In this document: positions 11,970-24,129 of the stretch, in pieces | How the letters are laid out: each line of letters opens with the position of its first letter | How positions within the stretch are numbered: the stretch's first letter is position 1 | NCBI GenBank assembly: GCA_963971405.1 | Contig: OZ020489.1 | Location: forward strand, 45,338,510 to 45,402,509 | Reading direction: 5' to 3' | DNA length: 64,000 nt | Source of the DNA: Psococerastis gibbosa | Taxonomy: Eukaryota; Arthropoda; Insecta; Psocodea; Psocidae | Made by a program: the position numbers and the translations under genes | Notes under the pieces: model-generated | What the model was told of the DNA's origin: nothing | The model's input: the letters and a program-made list of their open reading frames with translations, nothing else | Database searches by the model: none

Positions 11970-13570
11970 TCTTTCTGAACGAGATAGTTTTCTCAAATAA
12001 AAAACTGAAACATTAATTAATGTTACGTTCAATAAATGGAAATGATGTTAACTTGTACATACCCTACCTACACGAGAATTATAAAATATAGGTTATGATA
12101 ACAATGTATTGAAGTAGAGTATAGGTACTTTATGTCCGAGGCTGGCAGACAGCAACCCATTATGGATTCAGCGTTAGACCTAATTAAATACATTGGTAGA
12201 GTTGCCATTGATATAATTATTGAAACAGTAAAATATGTTAAACCCCATTTCATATTATTATAGGCTAGTTTCAAGTTAAGCAATGTTTAACTGCATAATT
12301 ATATAAGTACTTCAGGTGGCGGGTAGAAGTGAAATGTTGAAATGAAATTAGCATAGGCTATGATTTCCCTCATTCATGTTTGCCTTCGCATCAGGCTGAT
12401 TATGATTATTAAGTTATTGTACTGGAATGCTTTTTTGCATTAAACAAAACAGTAAGGTATACAGGTTGTGCAATGCGTAGGCTGATTGCTGAAGATATTT
12501 CACGCCAATAGATATTTGCACTATGTTTACAAATCACTACTACAATAAAAACAACAATAACTTGGTGAAGTGGTTAGGTTAGGTTTAGAAACTACAGACG
12601 ATGACGCATTATAGGGCCAATACTAGTAAAATAAGGTACTTACAAGTATTATCTGGCAACTGAGTTACATTCAATACCATTTTTATTTGCTTCAGCACCA
12701 AATTACTAAAAAGAAACATCGTTAAAAAAAGCCCGCATTGGCAGTACAGCGGGCATTTTATTTTTATGTTTTGTTTACACGTCAAGGTCTCCAGGAATGC
12801 TTGAAAACTAGGATTCTATGCTTAGCTTTTAAAGTGCGCAATAGTCTCCACAAGCTGAACACTAAATTTAAATGTTTCTCTTGTGGAGACTATTTCGTCT
12901 GCCAGAGCTCCGCCCCTTCCGCCATTTGATAACGGTTAATTTCCAATCTAGGGAATATAGATCGTTTGCTATTTCCAACAACGGTGACGTGGTAGCAGAC
13001 ATTCAAGACTTAGGTAGCGTTTCCACCGACCTCGCATTGCAGATTGCAAATGACATTGACGGAAATGTTTTTTTTTTTAAATAGAAATCTATTAAAATGT
13101 TTGAAATTAACATATCCCCTGAAGCCATTTTTTAATTTTAGTTTGTTTGTGATTTTACTGTATGATCATTGATTATTCATTTATTCATTTTTATTCATAA
13201 TAACATTTATTTATAATAATATTTTTTTTAGGGGAATTTCGCCGTAATTGTAGGGATTTTAGGGGTTTTTGGTTGGAGCTTTAGGGAGAAAAAATTTTGT
13301 GAGTTGGGAACACTGCGGCAGCCCTGCCTAGTATTTCAATTCAATCAGAAATCCGAATTTATTTTACCCTTTGTTTTTATTTTAAGTAAAGATCACAGAT
13401 CAAGCAAGTAATAATAGTAAGTATGAATGTGAATCATGGTGTATGTATTTTGTTAGACGAATATTAAGTGAGATATGAGATATGAATTATAAGTGAGAAA
13501 CAACTAGCATATGAGATGATTGTTTTGCTATCGCTGCAATGCTGCATGCTAGGTTGCCAACCTTGGCAAG
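11970..13570. other. intergenic stretch with no supported gene
   Basis: AT-rich. The short frames around 12,740-13,080 show no known motif and no convincing splice context. There is a poly-T run near 13,070. Nothing else recognised. Confidence 0.45.
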
Positions 13571-13574
13571 CCCA

Positions 13575-14648
13575 TGGTACCAATGAGGAGGTTCTAACCA
13601 GAATAAGGGAAAGGAAAACTGATTAAATCCATGAAGAAGAACTCGCAGGATCGGATTTGCTACGAAACGAGAACTTCGTCAGCTGCATCATAAAAGAAAC
13701 CATGTCAACCTACCTGTACACCCGAGGAGGGCATATCTGGGGCAAGTAACGGAGGATGTAGGGACCTGTACGTAAGTGGAGCTGAAGAGGACGTGCCAGG
13801 ATCGAGGGGTGTGGAGGACGGAAGTAAATTAGCACCATTACTTTTCCGTCTTTCTTTACATCAATGAATTACCCGATGTAATTACACATGAAATAGCTGA
13901 GGAAATAAGAGTAATGGCAAATGGGACAGTTGCGGAAGATGAGAGTGAAGAAGACCAGTACGAGGATTTTCAAATCCAGTTCTTTGCAGACGACTCGTTG
14001 ATGTATGTGGTGGGTGCTAATTTAACGAAGATGGCGGAAATAATGAATAGGAGATCAGTGAGCGTGGCGAGATGGATGAATGCTAACAAGTTAGCCCTAT
14101 AACAACGAAATTCATAGTGATTAGCAAGAATGAGGAACAGACTGTTGATATTAAGTTAATGGATGTTAATTAAAGAAAGAGTGACATGTATGAAATACCT
14201 GGGAGTTATTATAGACCATAAACTGACGTTGAAACCCCACTTTGAAGCAGGATATATGAGACTGAAACGAAACCTTTCGCTTTTCAAGAAGTTTAGACAC
14301 CAGATCTTGAAGAAAACTAAGCTTATGGCGTTTCACGCAATTGTGAAGTCACAGATCAACTATTGTTCTTCATTGTGGTTTGCAGCTAGTACAGAAGTAA
14401 TACAAATGGTTCAGATTAAGCTTAACCAAGCAATGCGGATAATTTTAAATAAGCCATGGGACACGCCCATTGTTCAAATGCTGCAGGAACTTGGAGTTTT
14501 TAACGTTTAAAGAAGAGGTGGAATGCAATTTATTAACTTTTATTTTTAAATTTTATAATAACTTGGTGCCGAAATATCTCCTACCATCGAAGAGATCTGA
14601 TGTACACAATCATCTTAACAGAAACAGAGAAGACTTCAATATGAATGA
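13575..14648 (+). pseudogene. CR1/Jockey-like LINE remnant, RT palm to C-terminus (first part)
   Basis: Reads through a GVPQGS-like block (degraded, about 13,820), LYINELPDVI (13,858), FFADDSLMYVV (13,980, FADD catalytic motif), RWMNANKLAL, then MKYLGVIIDHKLTLKPHF (14,190) and SQINYCSSLWF (14,350), and a C-terminal region up to about 14,645. Frameshifts occur around 14,100-14,165 and 14,505. The element is interrupted by a minus-strand LINE; its last codons resume at about 15,268. Confidence 0.75.
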
Positions 14649-14649
14649 A

Positions 14650-15255
14650 TGAATGTATTAAATATTTAGAACAATTTAAATACAATAATTGTAAAGCCCC
14701 ACATGGAGACCTATAACAATTTACCCTACTCTAAAACTAAAGAAAACGAAAAAAAATCAATTAGACTTAATTTAACTTATTAAACTACACTTACATATTA
14801 ATAACAGATCTCTCGTAAACACATAACAGTCTAGTCCACTATTTCAAATAAAGATTCCACCTCTTCCCGTCTCATCAGCCATTCCCGGACGAATTTGGAA
14901 AATTTATTTATTGACAGCGACCCAGGACAAATATTAAGTAAGTTAAATAATTTTGGTGCTATATATTGGTAGGATTTGGTAAAATTTGCTATGTATGCCC
15001 TTGGTACTACAAGGTGCTCAATTCTTCTAGTATTTGCTGGTCTGGGTCTCTGTACCATGTCCCCACTGATAGAGTAAAAAATTCGCAATGTCTTGTAAAA
15101 GAACAAGTGCCGCAGCGGGAATAAACCGAGAGACGCAAAGAGAGGGAATGATGGCCAAGTTCTAGGTTTTTTGACTATTGTTCTAATAAGGTATTTTTGG
15201 GTAACTACAAGTGAATTTAAATTTGTAACAAAGGTCCCACCCCACACTTGGATAT
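14650..15255 (-). pseudogene. second LINE 3' end, inserted in opposite orientation
   Basis: Minus-strand open frame (15,247-14,831, 138 codons) that reads like the far C-terminus of a Jockey/CR1-like RT protein: WGGTFVTNL, LIRTIVKK, FPLFASLGLFPLRHLF, APKLFNLLN, REWLMRREEV. Past its stop the element runs about 180 bp to a short ATTC repeat at 14,640-14,655 (ATGAATGAATG on the plus strand), probably its 3' tail. It splits the plus-strand LINE on either side. Confidence 0.7.
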
Positions 15256-15267
15256 CGCGAGGGGTAT

Positions 15268-15405
15268 CAGGAATTCTCTGAAATCATTACACGTTGAAGG
15301 TATCTCCAAGTATAATAACCTACCAGAGACAATTAAACAAGCACCATCAGTGACTACATTCAGGAAACGGCTTCAAGATAAAATAAAGAGTGAACGATTG
15401 TGAAA
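15268..15405 (+). pseudogene. CR1/Jockey-like LINE remnant, last codons
   Basis: Plus-strand frame reading RNSLKSLHVEGISKYNNLPE, then TIKQAPSVTTFRKRLQDKIK and a stop near 15,402. YNNLPETIK...FRKRLK is the common end of LINE RT proteins. It is most simply the continuation of the LINE that ends at about 14,648, separated by the inserted minus-strand element. Confidence 0.6.
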
Positions 15406-15409
15406 TGGA

Positions 15410-16171
15410 ATGAGCTGATTGAATGAGCAGTGGAAAACTTATTAGTGCATTGCACTACTAATTTCCTACAACACACACACGCACACACATCAATGCCCCA
15501 CATTGCTGCCAACCAGCTTGCCGGCTGTAACTTGAACAAGTAGACTAGATACAATGCTAACTGAAATGGTGTTTAGGTACTGGTGTAGTCAGCTAGCTAG
15601 GCTGCTCCTACATTGGAAGCGGAATTTCTCCCGAACAGACGGTCTAACCGGGTTTGATCGGTCTGATGAAAACAAAGGCAAAACGCACCGTCCCCCCTCC
15701 TACACTGGAGCCAGTGCTCCGTTCCGGGCGGAGAGTCTGGTCTGGAGAGGTCTGAACTAGACTGGCAGCAATGAAGCTGGTTTGTTTTTTCTTGCACTTG
15801 CCGGAAAGCTCTGGTTGTGGTGGCGTGTTTGATTAATTAATTTTACATCATTCACCAATTATATTTTCGTGGTTTATAAGGAATATAATAGAGAAGGGAC
15901 TACTTATTGAGTTAGTGCGTGAGTGAATGGTACTTTGGGACCAGAAAGATAAGCTGTACCATAACCGCAACGGAGGGCGAAACTCCAAGTAGAAGTAGGC
16001 GAAGTAACCTACTGGGATAGAATGTAATCAAACGTTGCGACTGTCATTCTATCATATTTTTATAATTTACTTTGGTGCGTTGAAGATTCAAACTAGTCAG
16101 CTGGAGCTTGGAGCGCTCTACGGTCTACATCACTGTATTTTGCCGATTGATTTTGTGGTTTGTTATTGCAG
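15410..16171. other. probable upstream region of the RING gene
   Basis: Contains an AC-rich microsatellite at 15,470-15,490 and no supported coding exon. A pyrimidine-rich tract ends in TTGCAG at 16,166-16,171, directly before the first coding exon, so a noncoding 5' exon probably lies somewhere in this stretch. I could not place its donor or a promoter. Confidence 0.4.
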
Positions 16172-16256
16172 GCATGAATGGATTATTTGGGCTCGCCTTA
16201 GCTGCTATTGTCGCAGTAGGTTTGGGACTTTTTACAAGTTATCACTTTCGCCAACG
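16172..16256 (+). CDS. RING-H2 gene coding exon 1 (start codon, membrane segment)
   Basis: Acceptor TTGCAG ends at 16,171, ATG is at 16,174-16,176, and the donor is CCAACG/GTAAGT at 16,256. Encodes MNGLFGLALAAIVAVGLGLF then TSYHFRQ plus two bases of an Arg codon. The 20-residue hydrophobic stretch followed by Arg suits a signal-anchor helix. Confidence 0.8.
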
Positions 16257-19200
16257 GTAAGTAAGTGCCTCTGCATTCTCATCAGTACGGTAATAATTGA
16301 AAGTAATAGCGGAGCAATAATTATTAGAGGTATACATTTAGAAGATTTAAAATATAAAAATTCCATTCTCCATAATCCCAGTAGCGGTATCTTTAGTGAT
16401 TTTTCAGGAAAAGACGTGTTTACATTTTAAAAAAAATGAAATATTATAAAAAAAATATATGGATGCGAGGAGCTTGTTGTGTGGCGTCTTGGTTCCAAAA
16501 GTAATGAAATAAAATAGACACCGCCTACCATAAACTAAGTAAGGGGGAAATGGCCAGGAAATGTGACCGAGTTAGTAGGTTTGCTTCATAAAAGAAAGGA
16601 AATAGCGGCAAATGAACCATCATTAATCCAGCAGACAGGGCTGTCAACAGAATACAGGAGCAGTAAGTTCTGCGCACTTGAGTGACTTGACATTGGGTCC
16701 CTGGCAAGCTTAATAAATAGCTTTATTTTGACTGTACTGTAGCTTATGGATCCCCCAAAATCGGTTGGTTTATGTTTTATTTTATTTTTTTATTTCGGTA
16801 TGTACATAGGAAATAGGCACCCCAAAATCCATTGTTTTTGCAAACTTCTTATTTTTTATTTAATTAACAAAGCAAGAAATTACGTATTTGACAATTTTAA
16901 GTTGTAGTAGGCTACTTCATTCATCATATAGTAGGGTATTTTTAATTTTTGGTACCGTAGCTTTTTCATATAAATGATTGAGGGCTAAAATTTCACGTAA
17001 AATAGATACATTGAAAAACTTCAAAACCATAAATTAATACCTATTATATGGTGTAGTACAACTTAAATGAACCAAAATTTTAAAAACTTGCTTAGTTAAT
17101 TAAATAAAAAATAACAAGCATTAAATTTCGGGGTGCAAAATTCCTACGGGACGTACACTCTTATGTTATAAAGATTTGGTCCTCTCAATTGGTAGAGGAC
17201 TATTTCACACGCCCTATTATGTAAGGTGTTTTTAATTTTTGTTATAATTTTTCTATGAATTCGAAAATTCGGTAAATTCTGCTACCTTTCAGTGTAACAA
17301 AATGGTCCTCCACCAATAGGCTACTTGACAATTTTTCAAAACCGATTCTACTGCATTATTAGGCCTATATTTATTTCAACCCCTTAAATGTATTATTTTT
17401 CTCTTAAAAAACGTTATTTAGAAGATAACATTTTTAGTACAGCTGTTCTCGATGGACCGGATGTTGTGACTTGTGAGTTCATCGTCTTCAGGACCGATGG
17501 AAACGTCACAGGTAGAAATTTCCTCCACATTATCCGCGATGCGATTATCGCTGATTCCTCTCACTACACTCAAGCCCCCAGCTTCTGAAAGGCCTATTTT
17601 CGATTAAAATCGCCTAATTTGGGCGCACGTTTCGTTTCGCACACCCAGTACTCCAGCCAGCGCTCATCCATTAATTAGACGTTGTCACGTCAAAAACGCG
17701 CTACGTACTTGACCTCATGGTGGTATGGAAATGAGTTGAAGTAGACTTTTCGGCGCTCGTACGCTAAAACTATTGATTTTACAAAAAAAAATAATACATA
17801 AATTATAGGAAATCTTCTCTAGTTTAATTTATTGTATAGATATTTTTATCGTTAGTCGGAAAGGAGATATTGTCAAAAAAGGCGCCATTTTTCCAATATA
17901 TATATATTTTTTTACGAGTGGGCAAAGTTGAAATTCGTAAAGAACACATCGAATTCAACAAAATCACCAATTTTCAAAACTCCCGGAAAACTTTCCAGGT
18001 AAAACTACCAAAAGATTGTACTATTTTATTTAAGCTTGAAGGTTAATGGGCGGGTCACGTAGGAATGGAGTGTGACGTTATTTTCATGTTACCCATGTCT
18101 TTTGGCATTTTGGCTCAAGTAATTCACAGCTAAGAACACTCACATTTATTAATTAATGTATTATTAATATTTATAATTTTCATGCAAAACAAAAAAAACA
18201 AGGTGCTATAATAGTTCACCTATACCAACTGTCAAGTAGTCTATCGTGTGTCTAATGTCTTTATAACTTAGATTAAAACATAATAATCATCCTATTTTGG
18301 GGAGATTCAGATTCCAGCGGTGGCCAAAGTGTACTTATGGCTAATCGATTGACGAATCGAAAATCCTGTTTGATGAGAGCCATCCATTTCTGACATATTT
18401 TGAATTCGTTTTATTCAGTCCCTGGTATGATAATTAATTTTTGTTTCTTGTTCCCTTTTTAGACCACAGGAGCGAGAATATCAATACAGGTACGTAGGCT
18501 TTATCGTAACCTACTTCTCAATTTTTAATTTTTAAGTTAAATTAGGCGTAGTGCATAAATCCCCTAAACAGCAAATACTGTACTGTATTTCTGAATGTAT
18601 AGACTATACAAATACATTGTACACACAGGAAAAGCCGCAAATTTCGAAATAATTAAAATGAAAAATAAAATAATTTAAAATTTTTGTTTGATTATTTCTG
18701 TTTCAGGGAACAATACCCACCACCGCCACCACCAAAACCAGAGTAAGTACACCTAGATTTATGGAAAATTGAAATTTCCAAATAAAACATTGTCCCGTCA
18801 GTGGGCTATATGGGGGTGCTGTAAGAACGTTTTGTGAATTCAAGGTTTAGCTAAATTTTACCCATGTTACAATTTTTCAATGAAGTCGTTTTTCAATTTA
18901 AATTTAAATGTTACTATATTTACTAAAATCATAGTATTATACTTTATTATTGCTTTCCTACTTATGCGTTGGGAAGCTACAAAAGGAAAGTTTTGTTATG
19001 GTTGGAATGGGTCTAACGAAATATCTGTCGATTTGTGGGAAAACTATTGGGTGGATTTGGATGAAATTAGGCCTGTAGGTTCACAAAAATCATAACTCGG
19101 CGCAATTTTAGGGAAATTGATCAACTACCGATTGAGACGGCGACCAAGGTTTGACTTCCGGACAATAAACATAATAGTCTCCTTAGTAACTTTGTAAAGC

Positions 19201-22200
19201 TTGCTGTCACTCATTGTTAAAATTAATTTTGTATAGTTTTACGTAATAAAATTAAATTAAAAAATACACAACCGGTTTCGGCTCACGCCATCGTCAAGTG
19301 CGATTGAAAACAGATAAAATAAAAAATGGTATGCAAGCTAAAACAAAACAAAACGCACTGTCAGGATAACACACAGCATCGCATAAAGTAAACAATTTAA
19401 ATTGAACAATTAAACATTAACCAATGGAAGCGCCAACTTGATAACTTAGAAACCATTGAGATTAGGGAAGCTATGGTTAGAAATAAAACGTTACTTAATG
19501 ACATAACCTTTTTAAGTAGTTCCCCCTTGTTGGCGCTTCCATTGGTTAATGTTTAATTGTTCAATTTAAATTTACTTTATGCGATGCTGTGTGTTATCCT
19601 GACAATGCGTTTTGTTTTGTTTTAGCTTGCATACCGTTTTTGTTTTATCTGTTTTCGATCGCACTTGACGATGGCGTGAGCCGAAACCGGTTGTGTATTT
19701 TTTAATTTAATTTAATTTTATTACGTAAAACTATACTAAGTAAATTTTAACAATAAGTTCCGGATAATTTCTTCACAACTTACCATTTCATGACCCCCTG
19801 AAACTACACTCACCCCCCGTTCAAAATAATATATGCATATACAGTATGTATGTATACATTATATTTTAGGGAACATTGTCACATCCGTAGATATTATCCG
19901 ATTTGGCTTGGCACAAAAAGTATCGTACAAATGGCTTGATCGAGTTCGTTAATCAGCTGGACCCCCCTCCGGCCCTGGCAGACCAATACATTACAACATA
20001 GTAATAATGGCAGGATACGCAATGTATTGAAGCGTGAATTTTCAACGGTTTCTTCAAAAAATAATTATTTGCACAAAACAAAATCTTTATTTTGGAAAGC
20101 TACCTATTCGGTTTAGTTATAATATTTAACATCTAAAACGAACCTGAAGATAGAATTAATCGATAGAAAGGTTTATCAGAATAATTATTTTGGTTTTTTT
20201 CCCCCTATAAGCAAACTATCAAAGAGCAAGTCACCCACCGCTTTATGTTAACATAAATAACGACTCAAATATAATATATTTTTGCTCATATTATGTGAAT
20301 CGTTGGAGCCGGAGAGTTTTTTGATGGTAGAACCCCTAAAATTGAGTTAGCCCAAAAAATAAAAAAAACTATCCCAAGGTATGACTTTAGTGAACCTACA
20401 TGTAAAAACCACTTATTTGGGTTCCTGGGACCTCAAAACGTGCAAATCCGTTGAAATATTGGAATCTAAAATTTTGAACATCACAAAGCTTTCCTTATTT
20501 GTAGTAGGTCTGTATAAATTGGAAAACAAAAATTCATATCTCAGTTAACATTGGCGACTGAAAATTCTCCCTATCCTAATTCATTATGAGTAATATTTTA
20601 CTATTGTATGCGTTTGCGTTTGCTCCTTGCCCCACTGACTAGGACATTTTTAGGGAATAGATACTGTATATTATACAATTTTTTTTTATATTAAAGTTGA
20701 TAGTCGTCTAAATATGTCGTAGTGTACTTTAACATTGCAATATGTTATCATTTATATAGGAGAGAGAAATCGCCGCCCGGCCCGGTGCTTTTATGAATTA
20801 TCCCTACACCTAATCGGCCGGAGCCGAAAGGAATTTTTTAAGTTTCAATAAGCCTTGGTCTCCAAAAACTAAATAAGTGAAATTGCGTTAGCCCCTACTA
20901 TTTTGGGCCGGCTGCAATAATTTCCCCCCCCCCCCCTGGGGAGACCCCCAAGGCCCCCAAATCGTAGTAAAGTATGACAGTGCGACATATTTGCCTCTGA
21001 GATTTCTTCCTTACGACGACCATTATTATTTGCAAGCCGTTAATAGAGAAATGTCTGAGGTGGGATGTTTACCAGAAAGACTGCTGCAGCTGAGATAGCC
21101 TTTATGTTGGACCTGACCGGATGGTGTTTTCAGGATAGGATTAACTTAAAGGAATTGGCAGGTCTGCAATTACTTCCGCTCTGACTCAACATACCAACAT
21201 CTTGCAATTTTGAGGGCTGCAAGTCGTGTACATATGGGGTAGGGGGACTAGAGGGGATCGAAAGAAATGATGCATTGCACTTTGAAATTGAAAGTTAAAT
21301 TAAAACTTAAAAAATCTTAAATGATATACCTTTCATGAGATCAACCGTACTGGAGCTTGCCGCCTACATTATTATTTATTTATTTAGTGTTGCTTGTGTT
21401 TTTAGCCTGACGATAGCCTAGTGATGAAACCAGTCTCATTAAATACATTTTTAACAATTGGCTGCTTGAAAAATGTTAATTTAACTAATACATACTTTCT
21501 TCTTTCCAGCATTTGTGAGGCTTGTTTGCGTTCCAGCTGCGATAAAAGGGGGAAAGTTTTGAATTTAAGATGTAGGCACAAATATCACCAAAAATGCCTT
21601 AATGTTATGAATGAGGTGAGTCTAGTCCAATATTATCTTTACTTAACATTCTGATTTCCGTGTGAAGAGCTTTGTCGGTAGTAGGGAGCAGTCAGTAACA
21701 GTCTTCTTCTTGATTTGCAATCTATTGATTGGTAGCAGTAGAGTATGACAATGACGCTGCTGACACCTGCTATATTTATGCACTCCTGGTGGAGTTGCTG
21801 TGATGAAATTTAAACGTGAGTTGGCATCAAAAGCTTACTTAGGCTATGGAAAATGCCAAAACCACTCAAAGCATTGGTATGAAACGTCATTTCTCTATGT
21901 ACGAGTACAGCCGGAATTTAGGATTTCTATACCAAAGCCAAGTAAGTCTGTCTACCAGACGTTTTTTCCCCATATTTCTTCAGTTTGGTATAGCGTTCGG
22001 ATATTTTGCGTACACATAGAATCTGCTTTCTCAACTATTAACATAACTGAAATGTGTTGCGCGTGAAGTTTGAAAAACTCCAGTTGATAGCAGATTAAAT
22101 TTATTTTATTTGCTTACTCCGAACTGTACGATCTTTCTTGGACAACCTAATATCATTGTATAGATATTGATGGGAAAAAATCTGGCCCATATTTAACAGC

Positions 22201-22406
22201 ATAGTTGTTTTTTTAACCTAAAAGCCCAACCTGAAACGGTTTGTTATTATTCTAGTCACCTCTTTACTCCGGTTAGTAGTAGTACTTTAGGGCTATTCAG
22301 CACTAAGTTATTTTTATTTGCTCATACATAGTCTGCAGACTTAACATTTTTGTTATTCTTGTTTCAGAAATTTTATTGTCCTACTTGTTCTCAAGAAGCT
22401 AATTGA
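16174..22406 (+). CDS. small membrane-anchored RING-H2 protein (five coding exons)
   Basis: Spliced gene of 96 residues. Coding exons: 16174-16256, 18463-18489, 18707-18742, 21510-21615 and 22368-22406. All introns are GT-AG and the phases (2, 2, 2, 0) agree, giving 291 nt including the stop. Residues 3-22 form one hydrophobic segment, probably an N-terminal membrane anchor. A charged Gln/Arg/Tyr region and a run of six prolines (about 41-46) follow. Residues 51-91 are a RING-H2 motif: C51, C54, C70, H72, H75, C78, C88, C91. RING-H2 proteins bind two zinc ions and usually act as E3 ubiquitin ligases, so a membrane-bound E3 is the likely role (inference). The start is the first ATG after the acceptor at 16,171. 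I do not recognise the subfamily. A possible alternative last exon is at 28,952. Confidence 0.8.
16257..18462 (+). other. intron 1 of the RING-H2 gene
   Basis: 2.2-kb AT-rich intron with canonical ends. I see no recognisable gene or classified mobile element inside it. Confidence 0.5.
18463..18489 (+). CDS. RING-H2 gene microexon 2 (27 bp)
   Basis: Bounded by TTTTTAG and CAG/GTACGT. Encodes Arg (completed codon) then PQEREYQY and the first two bases of an Arg codon. Being 27 bp, it could be skipped without changing the frame. Confidence 0.7.
18707..18742 (+). CDS. RING-H2 gene microexon 3 (36 bp, proline run)
   Basis: Bounded by CTGTTTCAG and CCAGA/GTAAGT. Encodes EQYPPPPPPKP. It is a multiple of three, so optional use would keep the frame and only change the linker between membrane segment and RING. 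Confidence 0.75.
19108..20640. repeat. interspersed repeat copy, split by a foldback insertion
   Basis: Unclassified mid-length repeat. 19,108-19,162 and 19,765-19,935 match, in reverse orientation, the unit at 33,936-34,418. 20,085-20,190 matches 34,570-34,720 (a block ending CATCGATAGAAAGGTTTC-like). 20,190-20,560 matches one arm of the palindrome at 34.8-35.9 kb (AAACTATCAAAGAGCAAG, TTGGGTTCCTGGGACCTC). No coding capacity seen. Confidence 0.6.
19163..19757. mobile_element. foldback element with about 225-bp arms and 7-bp target duplication
   Basis: Left arm 19,213-19,437 and right arm 19,529-19,753 are near-perfect reverse complements around a 91-bp centre. The element sits between two copies of ttccgga (19,156-19,162 and 19,758-19,764). 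The repeat it interrupts reads on correctly across the junction when compared with the 33.9-34.4 kb copy. The arms carry TTGACGATGGCGTGAGCC then GAAACCGG, one mismatch from a CUGANGA/stem/GAAAC core with a GUGA loop. No coding capacity. Confidence 0.8.
20641..21509. other. rest of intron 3 of the RING-H2 gene
   Basis: Contains a C homopolymer run at 20,923-20,937 and, at 21,402-21,440, a CTGACGATAGCC...GATGAAACCAG motif of the kind seen in the Penelope-like repeats, just before exon 4. No gene seen. Confidence 0.4.
21510..21615 (+). CDS. RING-H2 gene exon 4 (core of the RING)
   Basis: Bounded by CTTTCCAG and AATGAG/GTGAGT. Encodes ICEACLRSSCDKRGKVLNLR then CRHKYHQKCLNVMNE, the first six zinc ligands (C-x2-C, then C-x-H-x2-H-x2-C). 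It ends in phase 0. Confidence 0.85.
22368..22406 (+). CDS. RING-H2 gene exon 5a (last Cys pair, stop)
   Basis: Acceptor TTGTTTCAG at 22,367; encodes KFYCPTCSQEAN and TGA. CPTC supplies ligands seven and eight, completing the RING after exon 4. Confidence 0.8.
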   Translation, partial: KFYCPTCSQEAN

Positions 22407-24121
22407 CGTTAAAAAAAAAATGTAAGTTCCAATGTGCTGACTATTAAGGTTGGGGTCAAGTGTAGAATTTACCGTCAGGCTGAGAGGGCGCTAAATGTCA
22501 GGGTCGGCAAATTTAGCCTATTAACGCTAAAGAATCGTATAGTTTTTTTCAGTTATAAAAATTTCGAAACACGATTATCCATTTGAACATAAATTAATCA
22601 CTTGAAAGCAATTATTTATGCACTTGGAGTGTAATTTTCTTTCTACCACACAATACCATTCTTATTATCAAATTCAATATTCGTCTGTAGTAAACTACGA
22701 ATTTTAGATTTTTAGAGGTCATATCCGAAAATATTGAACAGCCAATATTTAAAAATTTTATGGGTGGATTTAAAATTTAAAACAGAGCTTGTGTATTGTG
22801 TAGCATCCTTGTACCTTGTAAACATTTGGAAAACTAAACTTTTTATGTAGTCGCGTTGGTTTATTTGTTGTTGTTGTTGGAATTTAATGCCCAGTAGACA
22901 CCGGCCATTCGGCACGTGCGAGTCACAAAGGATTCTGTCATTGTAGCAAATGGGTAGTTTGAAAACCACACAGTCAATCTCAGAAGATTTCATTTCATCT
23001 CAAGTTCGTGAAACAAGTCCAGACTGGAATTGAGTCGAAGCAGCATCTTTCAATCCGTTACGCTGCCTATTTATTACTCATGAAGAGTCTAACTGATTAT
23101 TGTGAACATTGATTTGTCCCCGTCTCGAAAGTCATAATACTAGGCATTATAAAAACATAAGGCGCGAGACTGAAGGCCCAACTTTGCATCACAAGCTAAC
23201 ATTCCTGAAGAATATGTAGGGCCAAATAGATATGCGGTTACTGTCCAATACCCATCTCTATTCTGTGTGTGTGCTTTCAGGGATACTACAATAGTACCAT
23301 GAGTCACAAACTAACACTCTATGAATCAACTGGCATTTGCGACTTCTTGGACCAAAATGTGTCTTATTTTAGGGCACACGATCTGGACCTAGGCCGAATA
23401 TGTATCTCTGAATTAATCTTCGACTACACAGTAAATTGGGCAATGTTTTTGACGCGGCAGTGCCTTAATTGAATTTATTGTAAATCCCTCACTATTGATT
23501 TATGAACTATGAATCCGGGGCTCTTAATTATGTTGGCGTTTTTTTGCATCGGTCAGGAGCTATTCAGCCACAAATGTTATACTATATATAATAATACAAT
23601 ACAATAACTTTATTATTTCCATTAAAATTCTTTAAATTTAAAATTATAATAACAACTGCAGGGTTCAGCCCGTGTGCAGCTTACTATTGGAAAAAGACGC
23701 CTAACCTAACATTGAGTAAATAGTGTGTGTAATCGTCATTGTCCTCACTTCGTTTATCCGTGTTAATTCATTGATGTGTTTTTAATTGTATTTTTAATTT
23801 GTATGTAGGTCAGTCTAGCGAGGGATACTTGTAGTGGCTGAGTTTCCATGTATGTAGTGACGTAATAGTGCTGAACTTGCGGTATTCTGTATTTTTTTTA
23901 AATGTATGCGATGCTGCTTCTATGATATATAACTGTTTTATTATGGGTATTTTAGCTTATTCATGGAGCTCTTGGCTTGGGAAAGTATTCTCTTTTTTAC
24001 GTATGACTTTTAGTATTTTTCTTTGGTAATATTTACTCTTTCAATCACAGTTTGGTAAGATAAGTATTTTGTAATGTAAACATACTAGAGCACTCACCAC
24101 TCAGTGTGCAGTAACTTTTTT
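22407..24121. other. stretch downstream of exon 5a, no supported gene
   Basis: Mostly unassigned. 23,585-23,720 resembles the 3' end of a LINE in minus orientation (AATACAATAACTTTATT and AGCCCGTGTGCAGCTTACT, similar to the tail of the LINE at 46.5 kb). An open frame at 23,278-23,472 follows an acceptor-like CTTTCAG but has no recognisable motif. Confidence 0.35.
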
Positions 24122-24129
24122 GCCTGAGC

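Noticed and set aside
12738-13084. Overlapping short frames with a Cys pair (FSCGDYFVCQ)
   Set aside because: A single short Cys motif with no further zinc ligands, no exon edges that fit, and poly-T next to it.
22712-22993. 93-codon minus-strand frame with a Gln run
   Set aside because: AT-rich, the Gln run comes from a GTT microsatellite, and there is no homology I recognise.
23278-23472. Open frame after a CTTTCAG acceptor downstream of the RING gene
   Set aside because: No recognisable motif, no matching donor or partner exon, and it lies among repeat fragments.
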